DNA of 64,000 nt, from NCBI RefSeq assembly GCF_047675955.1, contig NW_027327412.1, positions 2,046,001 to 2,110,000 of the forward strand, read 5' to 3'. A model generated the notes under the pieces. The model made no database searches. It saw only the letters and a program-made list of their open reading frames with translations, and was not told where the DNA came from. Positions 36,101-48,700 of the stretch are shown here, piece by piece (positions within the stretch are counted from its first letter, which is position 1; each line of letters opens with the position of its first letter). Both the position numbers and the translations under genes were made by a program. Origin of the DNA: Chlorocebus sabaeus. Lineage: Eukaryota; Chordata; Mammalia; Primates; Cercopithecidae.

Positions 36101-39100
36101 TTGCCAATTCCACAAGAACAGCCTTAGCGAAAGGCTTCTTGAAGGGAAAGATGTAACTCTGTGAGATGAATTAACAGAACACAGAGCAGTTTCTCAGAAA
36201 GCTTCTTTCCAGTTTTGAAGGGAAGATATTTCCTTTTTCACCAGAGCCCTCTATGGGCTTCCAAATATCCCTTTGCCAATTCCACAAGAACAGCCTTAGC
36301 GAAAGGCTTCTTGAAGGGAAAGATGTAACTCTGTGAGATGAATTAACAGAACACAGAGCAGTTTCTCAGAAAGCTTCTTTCCAGTTTTGAACGGAAGATA
36401 TTTCCTTTTTCACCATAGCCCTCTATGGGCTTCCAAATATCCCTTTGCCAATTCCACAAGAACAGCCTTAGCGAAAGGCTTCTTGAAGGGAAAGATGTAA
36501 CTCTGTGAGATGAATTAACAGAACACAGAGCAGTTTCTCAGAAAGCTTCTTTCCAGTTTTGAACGGAAGATATTTCCTTTTTCACCATAGCCCTCTCTGG
36601 GCTTCCAAATATCCCTTTGCCAATTCCACAAGAACAGCCTTAGCGAAAGGCTTCTTGAAGGGAAAGATGTAACTCTGTGAGATGAATTAACAGAACACAG
36701 AGCAGTTTCTCAGAAAGCTTCTTTCCAGTTTTGAACGGAAGATATTTCCTTTTTCACAATAGCCCTCTATGGGCTTCCAAATATCCCTTTGCCAATTCCA
36801 CAAGAACAGCCTTAGCGAAAGGCTTCTTGAAGGGAAAGCTGTAACTCTGTGAGATGAATTAACAGAACACAGAGCAGTTTCTCAGAAAGCTTCTTTCCAG
36901 TTTTGAACGGAAGATATTTCCTTTTTCACCATAGCCCTCTATGGGCTTCCAAATATCCCTTTGCCAATTCCACAAGAACAGCCTTAGCGAAAGGCTTCTT
37001 GAAGGGAAAGATGTAACTCTGTGAGATGAATTAACAGAACACAGAGCAGTTTCTCAGAAAGCTTCTTTCCAGTTTTGAACGGAAGATATTTCCTTTTTCA
37101 CCATAGCCCTCCATGGGCTTCCAAATATCCCTTTGCCAATTGCACAAGAACAGCCTTAGCGAAAGGCTTCTTGAAGGGAAAGATGTAACTCTGTGAGATG
37201 AATTAACAGAACACAGAGCAGTTTCTCAGAAAGCTTCTTTCCAGTTTTGAACGGAAGATATTTCCTTTTTCACCATAGCCCTCTATGAGCTTCCAAATAT
37301 TCCTTTGCCAATTCCACAAGAACAGCCTTAGCGAAAGGCTTCTTGAAGGGAAAGCTGTAACATTGTGAGATGAATTAACAGAACACAGAGCAGTTTCTCA
37401 GAAAGCTTCTTTCCAGTTTTGAACGGAAGATATTTCCTTTTTCAACATAGCCCTCTATGGGCTTCCAAATATCCCTTTGCCAATTCCACAAGATCTGCCT
37501 TAGCGAAAGGCTTCTTGAAGGGAAAGATGTAACTCTGTGAGATGAATTAACAGAACACAGAGCAGTTTCTCAGAAAGCTTCTTTCCAGTTTTGAACGGAA
37601 GATATTTCCTTTTTCACCATAGCCCTCTACGGGCTTCCAAATATCATTTTGCCAATTCCACAGGAACAGCCTTAGCGAAAGGCTTCTTGAAGGGAAAGAT
37701 GTAACTCTGTGAGATGAATTAACAGAACACAGAGCAGTTTCTCAGAAAGCTTCTTTCCAGTTTTGAACGGAAGATATTTTCTTTTTCACCATAGCCCTCT
37801 ATGGGCTTCCAAATATCCCTTTGCCAATTCCACAAGAACAGCCTTAGCGAAAGGCTTCTTGAAGGGAAAGATGTAACTCTGTGAGATGAATTAACAGAAC
37901 ACAGAGCAGTTTCTCAGAAAGCTTCTTTCCAGTTTTGAACGGAAGATATTTCCTTTTTCACCATAGCCCTCTATGGGCTTCCAAATATCCCTTTGCCAAT
38001 TCCACAAGAACAGCCTTAGCGAAAGGCTTCTTGAAGGGAAAGATGTAACTCTGTGAGATGAATTAACAGAACACAGAGCAGTTTCTCAGAAAGCTTCTTT
38101 CCAGTTTTGAACGGAAGATATTTCCTTTTTCACCATAGCCCTCTATGGGCTTCCAAATATCCCTTTGCCAATTCCACAAGAACAGCCTTAGCGAAAGGCT
38201 TCTTGAAGGGAATGATGTAACTCTGTGAGATGAATTAACAGAACACAGAGCAGTTTCTCAGAAAGCTTCTTTCCAGTTTTGAACGGAAGACATTTCCTTT
38301 TTCACCATAGACCTCTATGGGCTTCCAAATATCCCTTTGCCAATTCCACAAGAACAGCCTTAGCGAAAGGCTTCTTGAAGGGAAAGATGTAACTCTGTGA
38401 GATGAATTAACAGAACACAGAGCAGTTTCTCAGAAAGCTTCTTTCCAGTTTTGAACGGAAGATATTTCCTTTTTCACCATAGCCCTCTATGGGCTTCCAA
38501 ATATCCCTTTGCCAATTCCACAAGAACAGCCTTAGCGAAAGGCTTCTTGAAGGGAAAGATGTAACTCTGTGAGATGAATTAACAGAACACAGAGCAGTTT
38601 CTCAGAAAGCTTCTTTCCAGTTTTGAACGGAAGATATTTCCTTTTTCACCATAGCCCTCTATGGGCTTCCAAATATCCCTTTGCCAATTCCACAAGAACA
38701 GCCTTAGCGAAAGGCTTCTTGAAGGGAAAGATGTAACTCTGTGAGATGAATTAACAGAACACAGAGCAGTTTCTCAGAAAGCTTCTTTCCAGTTTTGAAC
38801 GGAAGATATTTCCTTTTTCACCATAGCCCTCTATGGGCTTCCAAATATCCCTTTGCCAATTCCACAAGAACAGCCTTAGCGAAAGGCTTCTTGAAGGGAA
38901 AGATGTAACTCTGTGAGATGAATTAACAGAACACAGAGCAGTTTCTCAGAAAGCTTCTTTCCAGTTTTGAACGGAAGATATTTCCTTTTTCACCATAGCC
39001 CTCTATGGGCTTCCAAATATCCCTTTGCCAATTCCACAAGAACAGCCTTAGCGAAAGGCTTCTTGAAGGGAAAGATGTAACTCTGTGAGATGAATTAACA

Positions 39101-39548
39101 GAACACAGAGCAGTTTCTCAGAAAGCTTCTTTCCAGTTTTGAACGGAAGATATTTCCTTTTTCACCATAGCCCTCTATGGGCTTCCAAATATCCCTTTGC
39201 CAATTCCACAAGAACAGCCTTAGCGAAAGGCTTCTTGAAGGGAAAGATGTAACTCTGTGAGATGAATTAACAGAACACAGAGCAGTTTCTCAGAAAGCTT
39301 CTTTCCAGTTTTGAACGGAAGATATTTCCTTTTTCACCATAGCCCTCTATGGGCTTCCAAATATCCCTTTGCCAATTCCACAAGAACAGCCTTAGCGAAA
39401 GGCTTCTTGAAGGGAAAGATGTAACTCTGTGAGATGAATTAACAGAACACAGAGCAGTTTCTCAGAAAGCTTCTTTCCAGTTTTGAACGGAAGATATTTC
39501 CTTTTTCACCATAGCCCTCTATGGGCTTCCAAATATCCCTTTGCCAAT
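33183..39548 (+). repeat. 6.4-kb higher-order-like unit, copy 1 (37 monomers, 6,366 bp)
   Basis: A long series of diagnostic monomers: cacacagcag (33255), caccagag (33486), gaagggaag with caccagag, cagattcctc (+1) with tttttaacgg and ctacggg, aaggatg with agattctctg, cctaagcg with gagcttaatt, aagttattt, caggaatag, ccttttgcc, tttcaacgg, caattgcac with gaaggaaaag. Then agaggtaac with a second cagattcctc, aacccagag, caccgtag, gaatgaac (35308), caccacag, ctctctggg, cacaatag, ctatgagctt, taacattgtg, agatctgcc, caggaac, aatgatg, and agacattt with tagacctc (38309). Length is 37 x 172 plus two 1-bp insertions. Private to this copy are tttcgtttttc (33823) and ctccatggg (37110). Confidence 0.88.
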
Positions 39549-42500
39549 TCCACAAGAACAGCCTTAGCGAAAGGCTTCTTGAAGGGAAAGATGTAACTCT
39601 GTGAGATGAATTAACAGAACACACAGCAGTTTCTCAGAAAGCTTCTTTCCAGTTTTGAACGGAAGATATTTCCTTTTTCACCATAGCCCTCTATGGGCTT
39701 CCAAATATCCCTTTGCCAATTCCACAAGAACAGCCTTAGCGAAAGGCTTCTTGAAGGGAAAGATGTAACTCTGTGAGATGAATTAACAGAACACAGAGCA
39801 GTTTCTCAGAAAGCTTCTTTCCAGTTTTGAACGGAAGATATTTCCTTTTTCACCAGAGCCCTCTATGGGCTTCCAAATATCCCTTTGCCAATTCCACAAG
39901 AACAGCCTTAGCGAAAGGCTTCTTGAAGGGAAAGATGTAACTCTGTGAGATGAATTAACAGAACACAGAGCAGTTTCTCAGAAAGCTTCTTTCCAGTTTT
40001 GAAGGGAAGATATTTCCTTTTTCACCAGAGCCCTCTATGGGCTTCCAAATATCCCTTTGCCAATTCCACAAGAACAGCCTTAGCGAAAGGCTTCTTGAAG
40101 GGAAAGATGTAACTCTGTGAGATGAATTAACAGAACACAGAGCAGATTCCTCAGAAAGCTTCTTTCCAGTTTTTAACGGAAGATATTTCCTTTTTCACCA
40201 TAGCCCTCTACGGGCTTCCAAATATCCCTTTGCCAATTCCACAAGAACAGCCTTAGCGAAAGGCTTCTTGAAGGGAAGGATGTAACTCTGTGAGATGAAT
40301 TAACAGAACACAGAGCAGATTCTCTGAAAGCTTCTTTCCAGTTTTGAACGGAAGATATTTCCTTTTTCACCATAGCCCTCTATGGGCTTCCAAATATCCC
40401 TTTGCCAATTCCACAAGAACAGCCTAAGCGAAAGGCTTCTTGAAGGGAAAGATGTAACTCTGTGAGCTTAATTAACAGAACACAGAGCAGTTTCTCAGAA
40501 AGCTTCTTTCCAGTTTTGAACGGAAGTTATTTCCTTTTTCACCATAGCCCTCTATGGGCTTCCAAATATCCCTTTGCCAATTCCACAGGAATAGCCTTAG
40601 CGAAAGGCTTCTTGAAGGGAAAGATGTAACTCTGTGAGATGAATTAACAGAACACAGAGCAGTTTCTCAGAAAGCTTCTTTCCAGTTTTGAACGGAAGAT
40701 ATTTCCTTTTTCACCATAGCCCTCTATGGGCTTCCAAATATCCTTTTGCCAATTCCACAAGAACAGCCTTAGCGAAAGGCTTCTTGAAGGGAAAGATGTA
40801 ACTCTGTGAGATGAATTAACAGAACACAGAGCAGTTTCTCAGAAAGCTTCTTTCCAGTTTTCAACGGAAGATATTTCCTTTTTCACCATAGCCCTCTATG
40901 GGCTTCCAAATATCCCTTTGCCAATTGCACAAGAACAGCCTTAGCGAAAGGCTTCTTGAAGGAAAAGATGTAACTCTGTGAGATGAATTAACAGAACACA
41001 GAGCAGTTTCTCAGAAAGCTTCTTTCCAGTTTTGAACGGAAGATATTTCCTTTTTCACCATAGCCCTCTATGGGCTTCCAAATATCCCTTTGCCAATTCC
41101 ACAAGAACAGCCTTAGCGAAAGGCTTCTTGAAGGGAAAGAGGTAACTCTGTGAGATGAATTAACAGAACACAGAGCAGATTCCTCAGAAAGCTTCTTTCC
41201 AGTTTTTAACGGAAGATATTTCCTTTTTCACCATAGCCCTCTATGGGCTTCCAAATATCCCTTTGCCAATTCCACAAGAACAGCCTTAGCGAAAGGCTTC
41301 TTGAAGGGAAGGATGTAACTCTGTGAGATGAATTAACAGAACCCAGAGCAGTTTCTCAGAAAGCTTCTTTCCAATTTTGAACGGAAGATATTTCTTTTTT
41401 CAACATAGCCCTCTATGGGCTTCCAAATATCCCTTTGCCAATTCCACAAGAACAGCCTTAGCGAAAGGCTTCTTGAAGGGAAAGATGTAACTCTGTGAGA
41501 TGAATTAACAGAACACAGAGCAGTTTCTCAGAAAGCTTCTTTCCAGTTTTGAACGGAAGATATTTCCTTTTTCACCGTAGCCCTCTATGGGCTTCCAAAT
41601 ATCCCTTTGCCAATTCCACAAGAACAGCCTTAGCGAAAGGCTTCTTGAAGGGAAAGATGTAACTCTGTGAGATGAATGAACAGAACACAGAGCAGTTTCT
41701 CAGAAAGCTTCTTTCCAGTTTTGAACGGAAGATATTTCCTTTTTCACCATAGCCCTCTATGGGCTTCCAAATATCCCTTTGCCAATTCCACAAGAACAGC
41801 CTTAGCGAAAGGCTTCTTGAAGGGAAAGATGTAACTCTGTGAGATGAATTAACAGAACACAGAGCAGTTTCTCAGAAAGCTTCTTTCCAGTTTTGAACGG
41901 AAGATATTTCCTTTTTCACCATAGCCCTCTATGGGCTTCCAAATATCCCTTTGCCAATTCCACAAGAACAGCCTTAGCGAAAGGCTTCTTGAAGGGAAAG
42001 ATGTAACTCTGTGAGATGAATTAACAGAACACAGAGCAGTTTCTCAGAAAGCTTCTTTCCAATTTTGAACGGAAGATATTTCCTTTTTCACCATAGCCCT
42101 CTATGGGCTTCCAAATATCCCTTTGCCAATTCCACAAGAACAGCCTTAGCGAAAGGCTTCTTGAAGGGAAAGATGTAACTCTGTGAGATGAATTAACAGA
42201 ACACAGAGCAGTTTCTCAGAAAGCTTCTTTCCAGTTTTGAACGGAAGATATTTCCTTTTTCACCATAGCCCTCTATGGGCTTCCAAATATCCCTTTGCCA
42301 ATTCCACAAGAACAGCCTTAGCGAAAGGCTTCTTGAAGGGAAAGATGTAACTCTGTGAGATGAATTAACAGAACACAGAGCAGTTTCTCAGAAAGCTTCT
42401 TTCCAGTTTTGAACGGAAGATATTTCCTTTTTCACCACAGCCCTCTATGGGCTTCCAAATATCCCTTTGCCAATTCCACAAGAACAGCCTTAGCGAAAGG

Positions 42501-45500
42501 CTTCTTGAAGGGAAAGATGTAACTCTGTGAGATGAATTAACAGAACACAGAGCAGTTTCTCAGAAAGCTTCTTTCCAGTTTTGAAGGGAAGATATTTCCT
42601 TTTTCACCAGAGCCCTCTATGGGCTTCCAAATATCCCTTTGCCAATTCCACAAGAACAGCCTTAGCGAAAGGCTTCTTGAAGGGAAAGATGTAACTCTGT
42701 GAGATGAATTAACAGAACACAGAGCAGTTTCTCAGAAAGCTTCTTTCCAGTTTTGAACGGAAGATATTTCCTTTTTCACCATAGCCCTCTATGGGCTTCC
42801 AAATATCCCTTTGCCAATTCCACAAGAACAGCCTTAGCGAAAGGCTTCTTGAAGGGAAAGATGTAACTCTGTGAGATGAATTAACAGAACACAGAGCAGT
42901 TTCTCAGAAAGCTTCTTTCCAGTTTTGAACGGAAGATATTTCCTTTTTCACCATAGCCCTCTCTGGGCTTCCAAATATCCCTTTGCCAATTCCACAAGAA
43001 CAGCCTTAGCGAAAGGCTTCTTGAAGGGAAAGATGTAACTCTGTGAGATGAATTAACAGAACACAGAGCAGTTTCTCAGAAAGCTTCTTTCCAGTTTTGA
43101 ACGGAAGATATTTCCTTTTTCACAATAGCCCTCTATGGGCTTCCAAATATCCCTTTGCCAATTCCACAAGAACAGCCTTAGCGAAAGGCTTCTTGAAGGG
43201 AAAGCTGTAACTCTGTGAGATGAATTAACAGAACACAGAGCAGTTTCTCAGAAAGCTTCTTTCCAGTTTTGAACGGAAGATATTTCCTTTTTCACCATAG
43301 CCCTCTATGGGCTTCCAAATATCCCTTTGCCAATTCCACAAGAACAGCCTTAGCGAAAGGCTTCTTGAAGGGAAAGATGTAACTCTGTGAGATGAATTAA
43401 CAGAACACAGAGCAGTTTCTCAGAAAGCTTCTTTCCAGTTTTGAACGGAAGATATTTCCTTTTTCACCATAGCCCTCTATGGGCTTCCAAATATCCCTTT
43501 GCCAATTGCACAAGAACAGCCTTAGCGAAAGGCTTCTTGAAGGGAAAGATGTAACTCTGTGAGATGAATTAACAGAACACAGAGCAGTTTCTCAGAAAGC
43601 TTCTTTCCAGTTTTGAACGGAAGATATTTCCTTTTTCACCATAGCCCTCTATGAGCTTCCAAATATTCCTTTGCCAATTCCACAAGAACAGCCTTAGCGA
43701 AAGGCTTCTTGAAGGGAAAGCTGTAACATTGTGAGATGAATTAACAGAACACAGAGCAGTTTCTCAGAAAGCTTCTTTCCAGTTTTGAACGGAAGATATT
43801 TCCTTTTTCAACATAGCCCTCTATGGGCTTCCAAATATCCCTTTGCCAATTCCACAAGATCTGCCTTAGCGAAAGGCTTCTTGAAGGGAAAGATGTAACT
43901 CTGTGAGATGAATTAACAGAACACAGAGCAGTTTCTCAGAAAGCTTCTTTCCAGTTTTGAACGGAAGATATTTCCTTTTTCACCATAGCCCTCTACGGGC
44001 TTCCAAATATCATTTTGCCAATTCCACAGGAACAGCCTTAGCGAAAGGCTTCTTGAAGGGAAAGATGTAACTCTGTGAGATGAATTAACAGAACACAGAG
44101 CAGTTTCTCAGAAAGCTTCTTTCCAGTTTTGAACGGAAGATATTTTCTTTTTCACCATAGCCCTCTATGGGCTTCCAAATATCCCTTTGCCAATTCCACA
44201 AGAACAGCCTTAGCGAAAGGCTTCTTGAAGGGAAAGATGTAACTCTGTGAGATGAATTAACAGAACACAGAGCAGTTTCTCAGAAAGCTTCTTTCCAGTT
44301 TTGAACGGAAGATATTTCCTTTTTCACCATAGCCCTCTATGGGCTTCCAAATATCCCTTTGCCAATTCCACAAGAACAGCCTTAGCGAAAGGCTTCTTGA
44401 AGGGAAAGATGTAACTCTGTGAGATGAATTAACAGAACACAGAGCAGTTTCTCAGAAAGCTTCTTTCCAGTTTTGAACGGAAGATATTTCCTTTTTCACC
44501 ATAGCCCTCTATGGGCTTCCAAATATCCCTTTGCCAATTCCACAAGAACAGCCTTAGCGAAAGGCTTCTTGAAGGGAATGATGTAACTCTGTGAGATGAA
44601 TTAACAGAACACAGAGCAGTTTCTCAGAAAGCTTCTTTCCAGTTTTGAACGGAAGACATTTCCTTTTTCACCATAGACCTCTATGGGCTTCCAAATATCC
44701 CTTTGCCAATTCCACAAGAACAGCCTTAGCGAAAGGCTTCTTGAAGGGAAAGATGTAACTCTGTGAGATGAATTAACAGAACACAGAGCAGTTTCTCAGA
44801 AAGCTTCTTTCCAGTTTTGAACGGAAGATATTTCCTTTTTCACCATAGCCCTCTATGGGCTTCCAAATATCCCTTTGCCAATTCCACAAGAACAGCCTTA
44901 GCGAAAGGCTTCTTGAAGGGAAAGATGTAACTCTGTGAGATGAATTAACAGAACACAGAGCAGTTTCTCAGAAAGCTTCTTTCCAGTTTTGAACGGAAGA
45001 TATTTCCTTTTTCACCATAGCCCTCTATGGGCTTCCAAATATCCCTTTGCCAATTCCACAAGAACAGCCTTAGCGAAAGGCTTCTTGAAGGGAAAGATGT
45101 AACTCTGTGAGATGAATTAACAGAACACAGAGCAGTTTCTCAGAAAGCTTCTTTCCAGTTTTGAACGGAAGATATTTCCTTTTTCACCATAGCCCTCTAT
45201 GGGCTTCCAAATATCCCTTTGCCAATTCCACAAGAACAGCCTTAGCGAAAGGCTTCTTGAAGGGAAAGATGTAACTCTGTGAGATGAATTAACAGAACAC
45301 AGAGCAGTTTCTCAGAAAGCTTCTTTCCAGTTTTGAACGGAAGATATTTCCTTTTTCACCATAGCCCTCTATGGGCTTCCAAATATCCCTTTGCCAATTC
45401 CACAAGAACAGCCTTAGCGAAAGGCTTCTTGAAGGGAAAGATGTAACTCTGTGAGATGAATTAACAGAACACAGAGCAGTTTCTCAGAAAGCTTCTTTCC

Positions 45501-45742
45501 AGTTTTGAACGGAAGATATTTCCTTTTTCACCATAGCCCTCTATGGGCTTCCAAATATCCCTTTGCCAATTCCACAAGAACAGCCTTAGCGAAAGGCTTC
45601 TTGAAGGGAAAGATGTAACTCTGTGAGATGAATTAACAGAACACAGAGCAGTTTCTCAGAAAGCTTCTTTCCAGTTTTGAACGGAAGATATTTCCTTTTT
45701 CACCATAGCCCTCTATGGGCTTCCAAATATAACTTTGCCAAT
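39549..45742 (+). repeat. 6.2-kb higher-order-like unit, copy 2 (36 monomers, 6,194 bp)
   Basis: It matches copy 1 at a constant +6,366 from the cacacagcag monomer through the tagacctc monomer (44675). It then reaches the next cacacagcag 172 bp earlier than copy 1 does. One consensus monomer has therefore been lost here, or gained in copy 1, within the run between tagacctc and cacacagcag (44.7-45.7 kb). The agattcctc insertions, ctatgagctt, taacattgtg and agatctgcc (43857) are all kept. Apart from the missing monomer I saw almost no substitutions relative to copy 1. Confidence 0.88.
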
Positions 45743-48700
45743 TCCACAAGAACAGCCTTAGCGAAAGGCTTCTTGAAGGGAAAGATGTAACTCTGTGAGA
45801 TGAATTAACAGAACACACAGCAGTTTCTCAGAAAGCTTCTTTCCAGTTTTGAACGGAAGATATTTCCTTTTTCACCATAGCCCTCTATGGGCTTCCAAAT
45901 ATCCCTTTGCCAATTCCACAAGAACAGCCTTAGCGAAAGGCTTCTTGAAGGGAAAGATGTAACTCTGTGAGATGAATTAACAGAACACAGAGCAGTTTCT
46001 CAGAAAGCTTCTTTCCAGTTTTGAACGGAAGATATTTCCTTTTTCACCAGAGCCCTCTATGGGCTTCCAAATATCCCTTTGCCAATTCCACAAGAACAGC
46101 CTTAGCGAAAGGCTTCTTGAAGGGAAAGATGTAACTCTGTGAGATGAATTAACAGAACACAGAGCAGTTTCTCAGAAAGCTTCTTTCCAGTTTTGAAGGG
46201 AAGATATTTCCTTTTTCACCAGAGCCCTCTATGGGCTTCCAAATATCCCTTTGCCAATTCCACAAGAACAGCCTTAGCGAAAGGCTTCTTGAAGGGAAAG
46301 ATGTAACTCTGTGAGATGAATTAACAGAACACAGAGCAGATTCCTCAGAAAGCTTCTTTCCAGTTTTTAACGGAAGATATTTCCTTTTTCACCATAGCCC
46401 TCTACGGGCTTCCAAATATCCCTTTGCCAATTCCACAAGAACAGCCTTAGCGAAAGGCTTCTTGAAGGGAAGGATGTAACTCTGTGAGATGAATTAACAG
46501 AACACAGAGCAGATTCTCTGAAAGCTTCTTTCCAGTTTTGAACGGAAGATATTTCCTTTTTCACCATAGCCCTCTATGGGCTTCCAAATATCCCTTTGCC
46601 AATTCCACAAGAACAGCCTAAGCGAAAGGCTTCTTGAAGGGAAAGATGTAACTCTGTGAGCTTAATTAACAGAACACAGAGCAGTTTCTCAGAAAGCTTC
46701 TTTCCAGTTTTGAACGGAAGTTATTTCCTTTTTCACCATAGCCCTCTATGGGCTTCCAAATATCCCTTTGCCAATTCCACAGGAATAGCCTTAGCGAAAG
46801 GCTTCTTGAAGGGAAAGATGTAACTCTGTGAGATGAATTAACAGAACACAGAGCAGTTTCTCAGAAAGCTTCTTTCCAGTTTTGAACGGAAGATATTTCC
46901 TTTTTCACCATAGCCCTCTATGGGCTTCCAAATATCCTTTTGCCAATTCCACAAGAACAGCCTTAGCGAAAGGCTTCTTGAAGGGAAAGATGTAACTCTG
47001 TGAGATGAATTAACAGAACACAGAGCAGTTTCTCAGAAAGCTTCTTTCCAGTTTTCAACGGAAGATATTTCCTTTTTCACCATAGCCCTCTATGGGCTTC
47101 CAAATATCCCTTTGCCAATTGCACAAGATCAGCCTTAGCGAAAGGCTTCTTGAAGGAAAAGATGTAACTCTGTGAGATGAATTAACAGAACACAGAGCAG
47201 TTTCTCAGAAAGCTTCTTTCCAGTTTTGAACGGAAGATATTTCCTTTTTCACCATAGCCCTCTATGGGCTTCCAAATATCCCTTTGCCAATTCCACAAGA
47301 ACAGCCTTAGCGAAAGGCTTCTTGAAGGGAAAGAGGTAACTCTGTGAGATGAATTAACAGAACACAGAGCAGATTCCTCAGAAAGCTTCTTTCCAGTTTT
47401 TAACGGAAGATATTTCCTTTTTCACCATAGCCCTCTATGGGCTTCCAAATATCCCTTTGCCAATTCCACAAGAACAGCCTTAGCGAAAGGCTTCTTGAAG
47501 GGAAGGATGTAACTCTGTGAGATGAATTAACAGAACCCAGAGCAGTTTCTCAGAAAGCTTCTTTCCAATTTTGAACGGAAGATATTTCTTTTTTCAACAT
47601 AGCCCTCTATGGGCTTCCAAATATCCCTTTGCCAATTCCACAAGAACAGCCTTAGCGAAAGGCTTCTTGAAGGGAAAGATGTAACTCTGTGAGATGAATT
47701 AACAGAACACAGAGCAGTTTCTCAGAAAGCTTCTTTCCAGTTTTGAACGGAAGATATTTCCTTTTTCACCGTAGCCCTCTATGGGCTTCCAAATATCCCT
47801 TTGCCAATTCCACAAGAACAGCCTTAGCGAAAGGCTTCTTGAAGGGAAAGATGTAACTCTGTGAGATGAATGAACAGAACACAGAGCAGTTTCTCAGAAA
47901 GCTTCTTTCCAGTTTTGAACGGAAGATATTTCCTTTTTCACCATAGCCCTCTATGGGCTTCCAAATATCCCTTTGCCAATTCCACAAGAACAGCCTTAGC
48001 GAAAGGCTTCTTGAAGGGAAAGATGTAACTCTGTGAGATGAATTAACAGAACACAGAGCAGTTTCTCAGAAAGCTTCTTTCCAGTTTTCAACGGAAGATA
48101 TTTCCTTTTTCACCATAGCCCTCTATGGGCTTCCAAATATCCCTTTGCCAATTCCACAAGAACAGCCTTAGCGAAAGGCTTCTTGAAGGGAAAGATGTAA
48201 CTCTGTGAGATGAATTAACAGAACACAGAGCAGTTTCTCAGAAAGCTTCTTTCCAATTTTGAACGGAAGATATTTCCTTTTTCACCATAGCCCTCTATGG
48301 GCTTCCAAATATCCCTTTGCCAATTCCACAAGAACAGCCTTAGCGAAAGGCTTCTTGAAGGGAAAGATGTAACTCTGTGAGATGAATTAACAGAACACAG
48401 AGCAGTTTCTCAGAAAGCTTCTTTCCAGTTTTGAACGGAAGATATTTCCTTTTTCACCATAGCCCTCTATGGGCTTCCAAATATCCCTTTGCCAATTCCA
48501 CAAGAACAGCCTTAGCGAAAGGCTTCTTGAAGGGAAAGATGTAACTCTGTGAGATGAATTAACAGAACACAGAGCAGTTTCTCAGAAAGCTTCTTTCCAG
48601 TTTTGAACGGAAGATATTTCCTTTTTCACCACAGCCCTCTATGGGCTTCCAAATATCCCTTTGCCAATTCCACAAGAACAGCCTTAGCGAAAGGCTTCTT

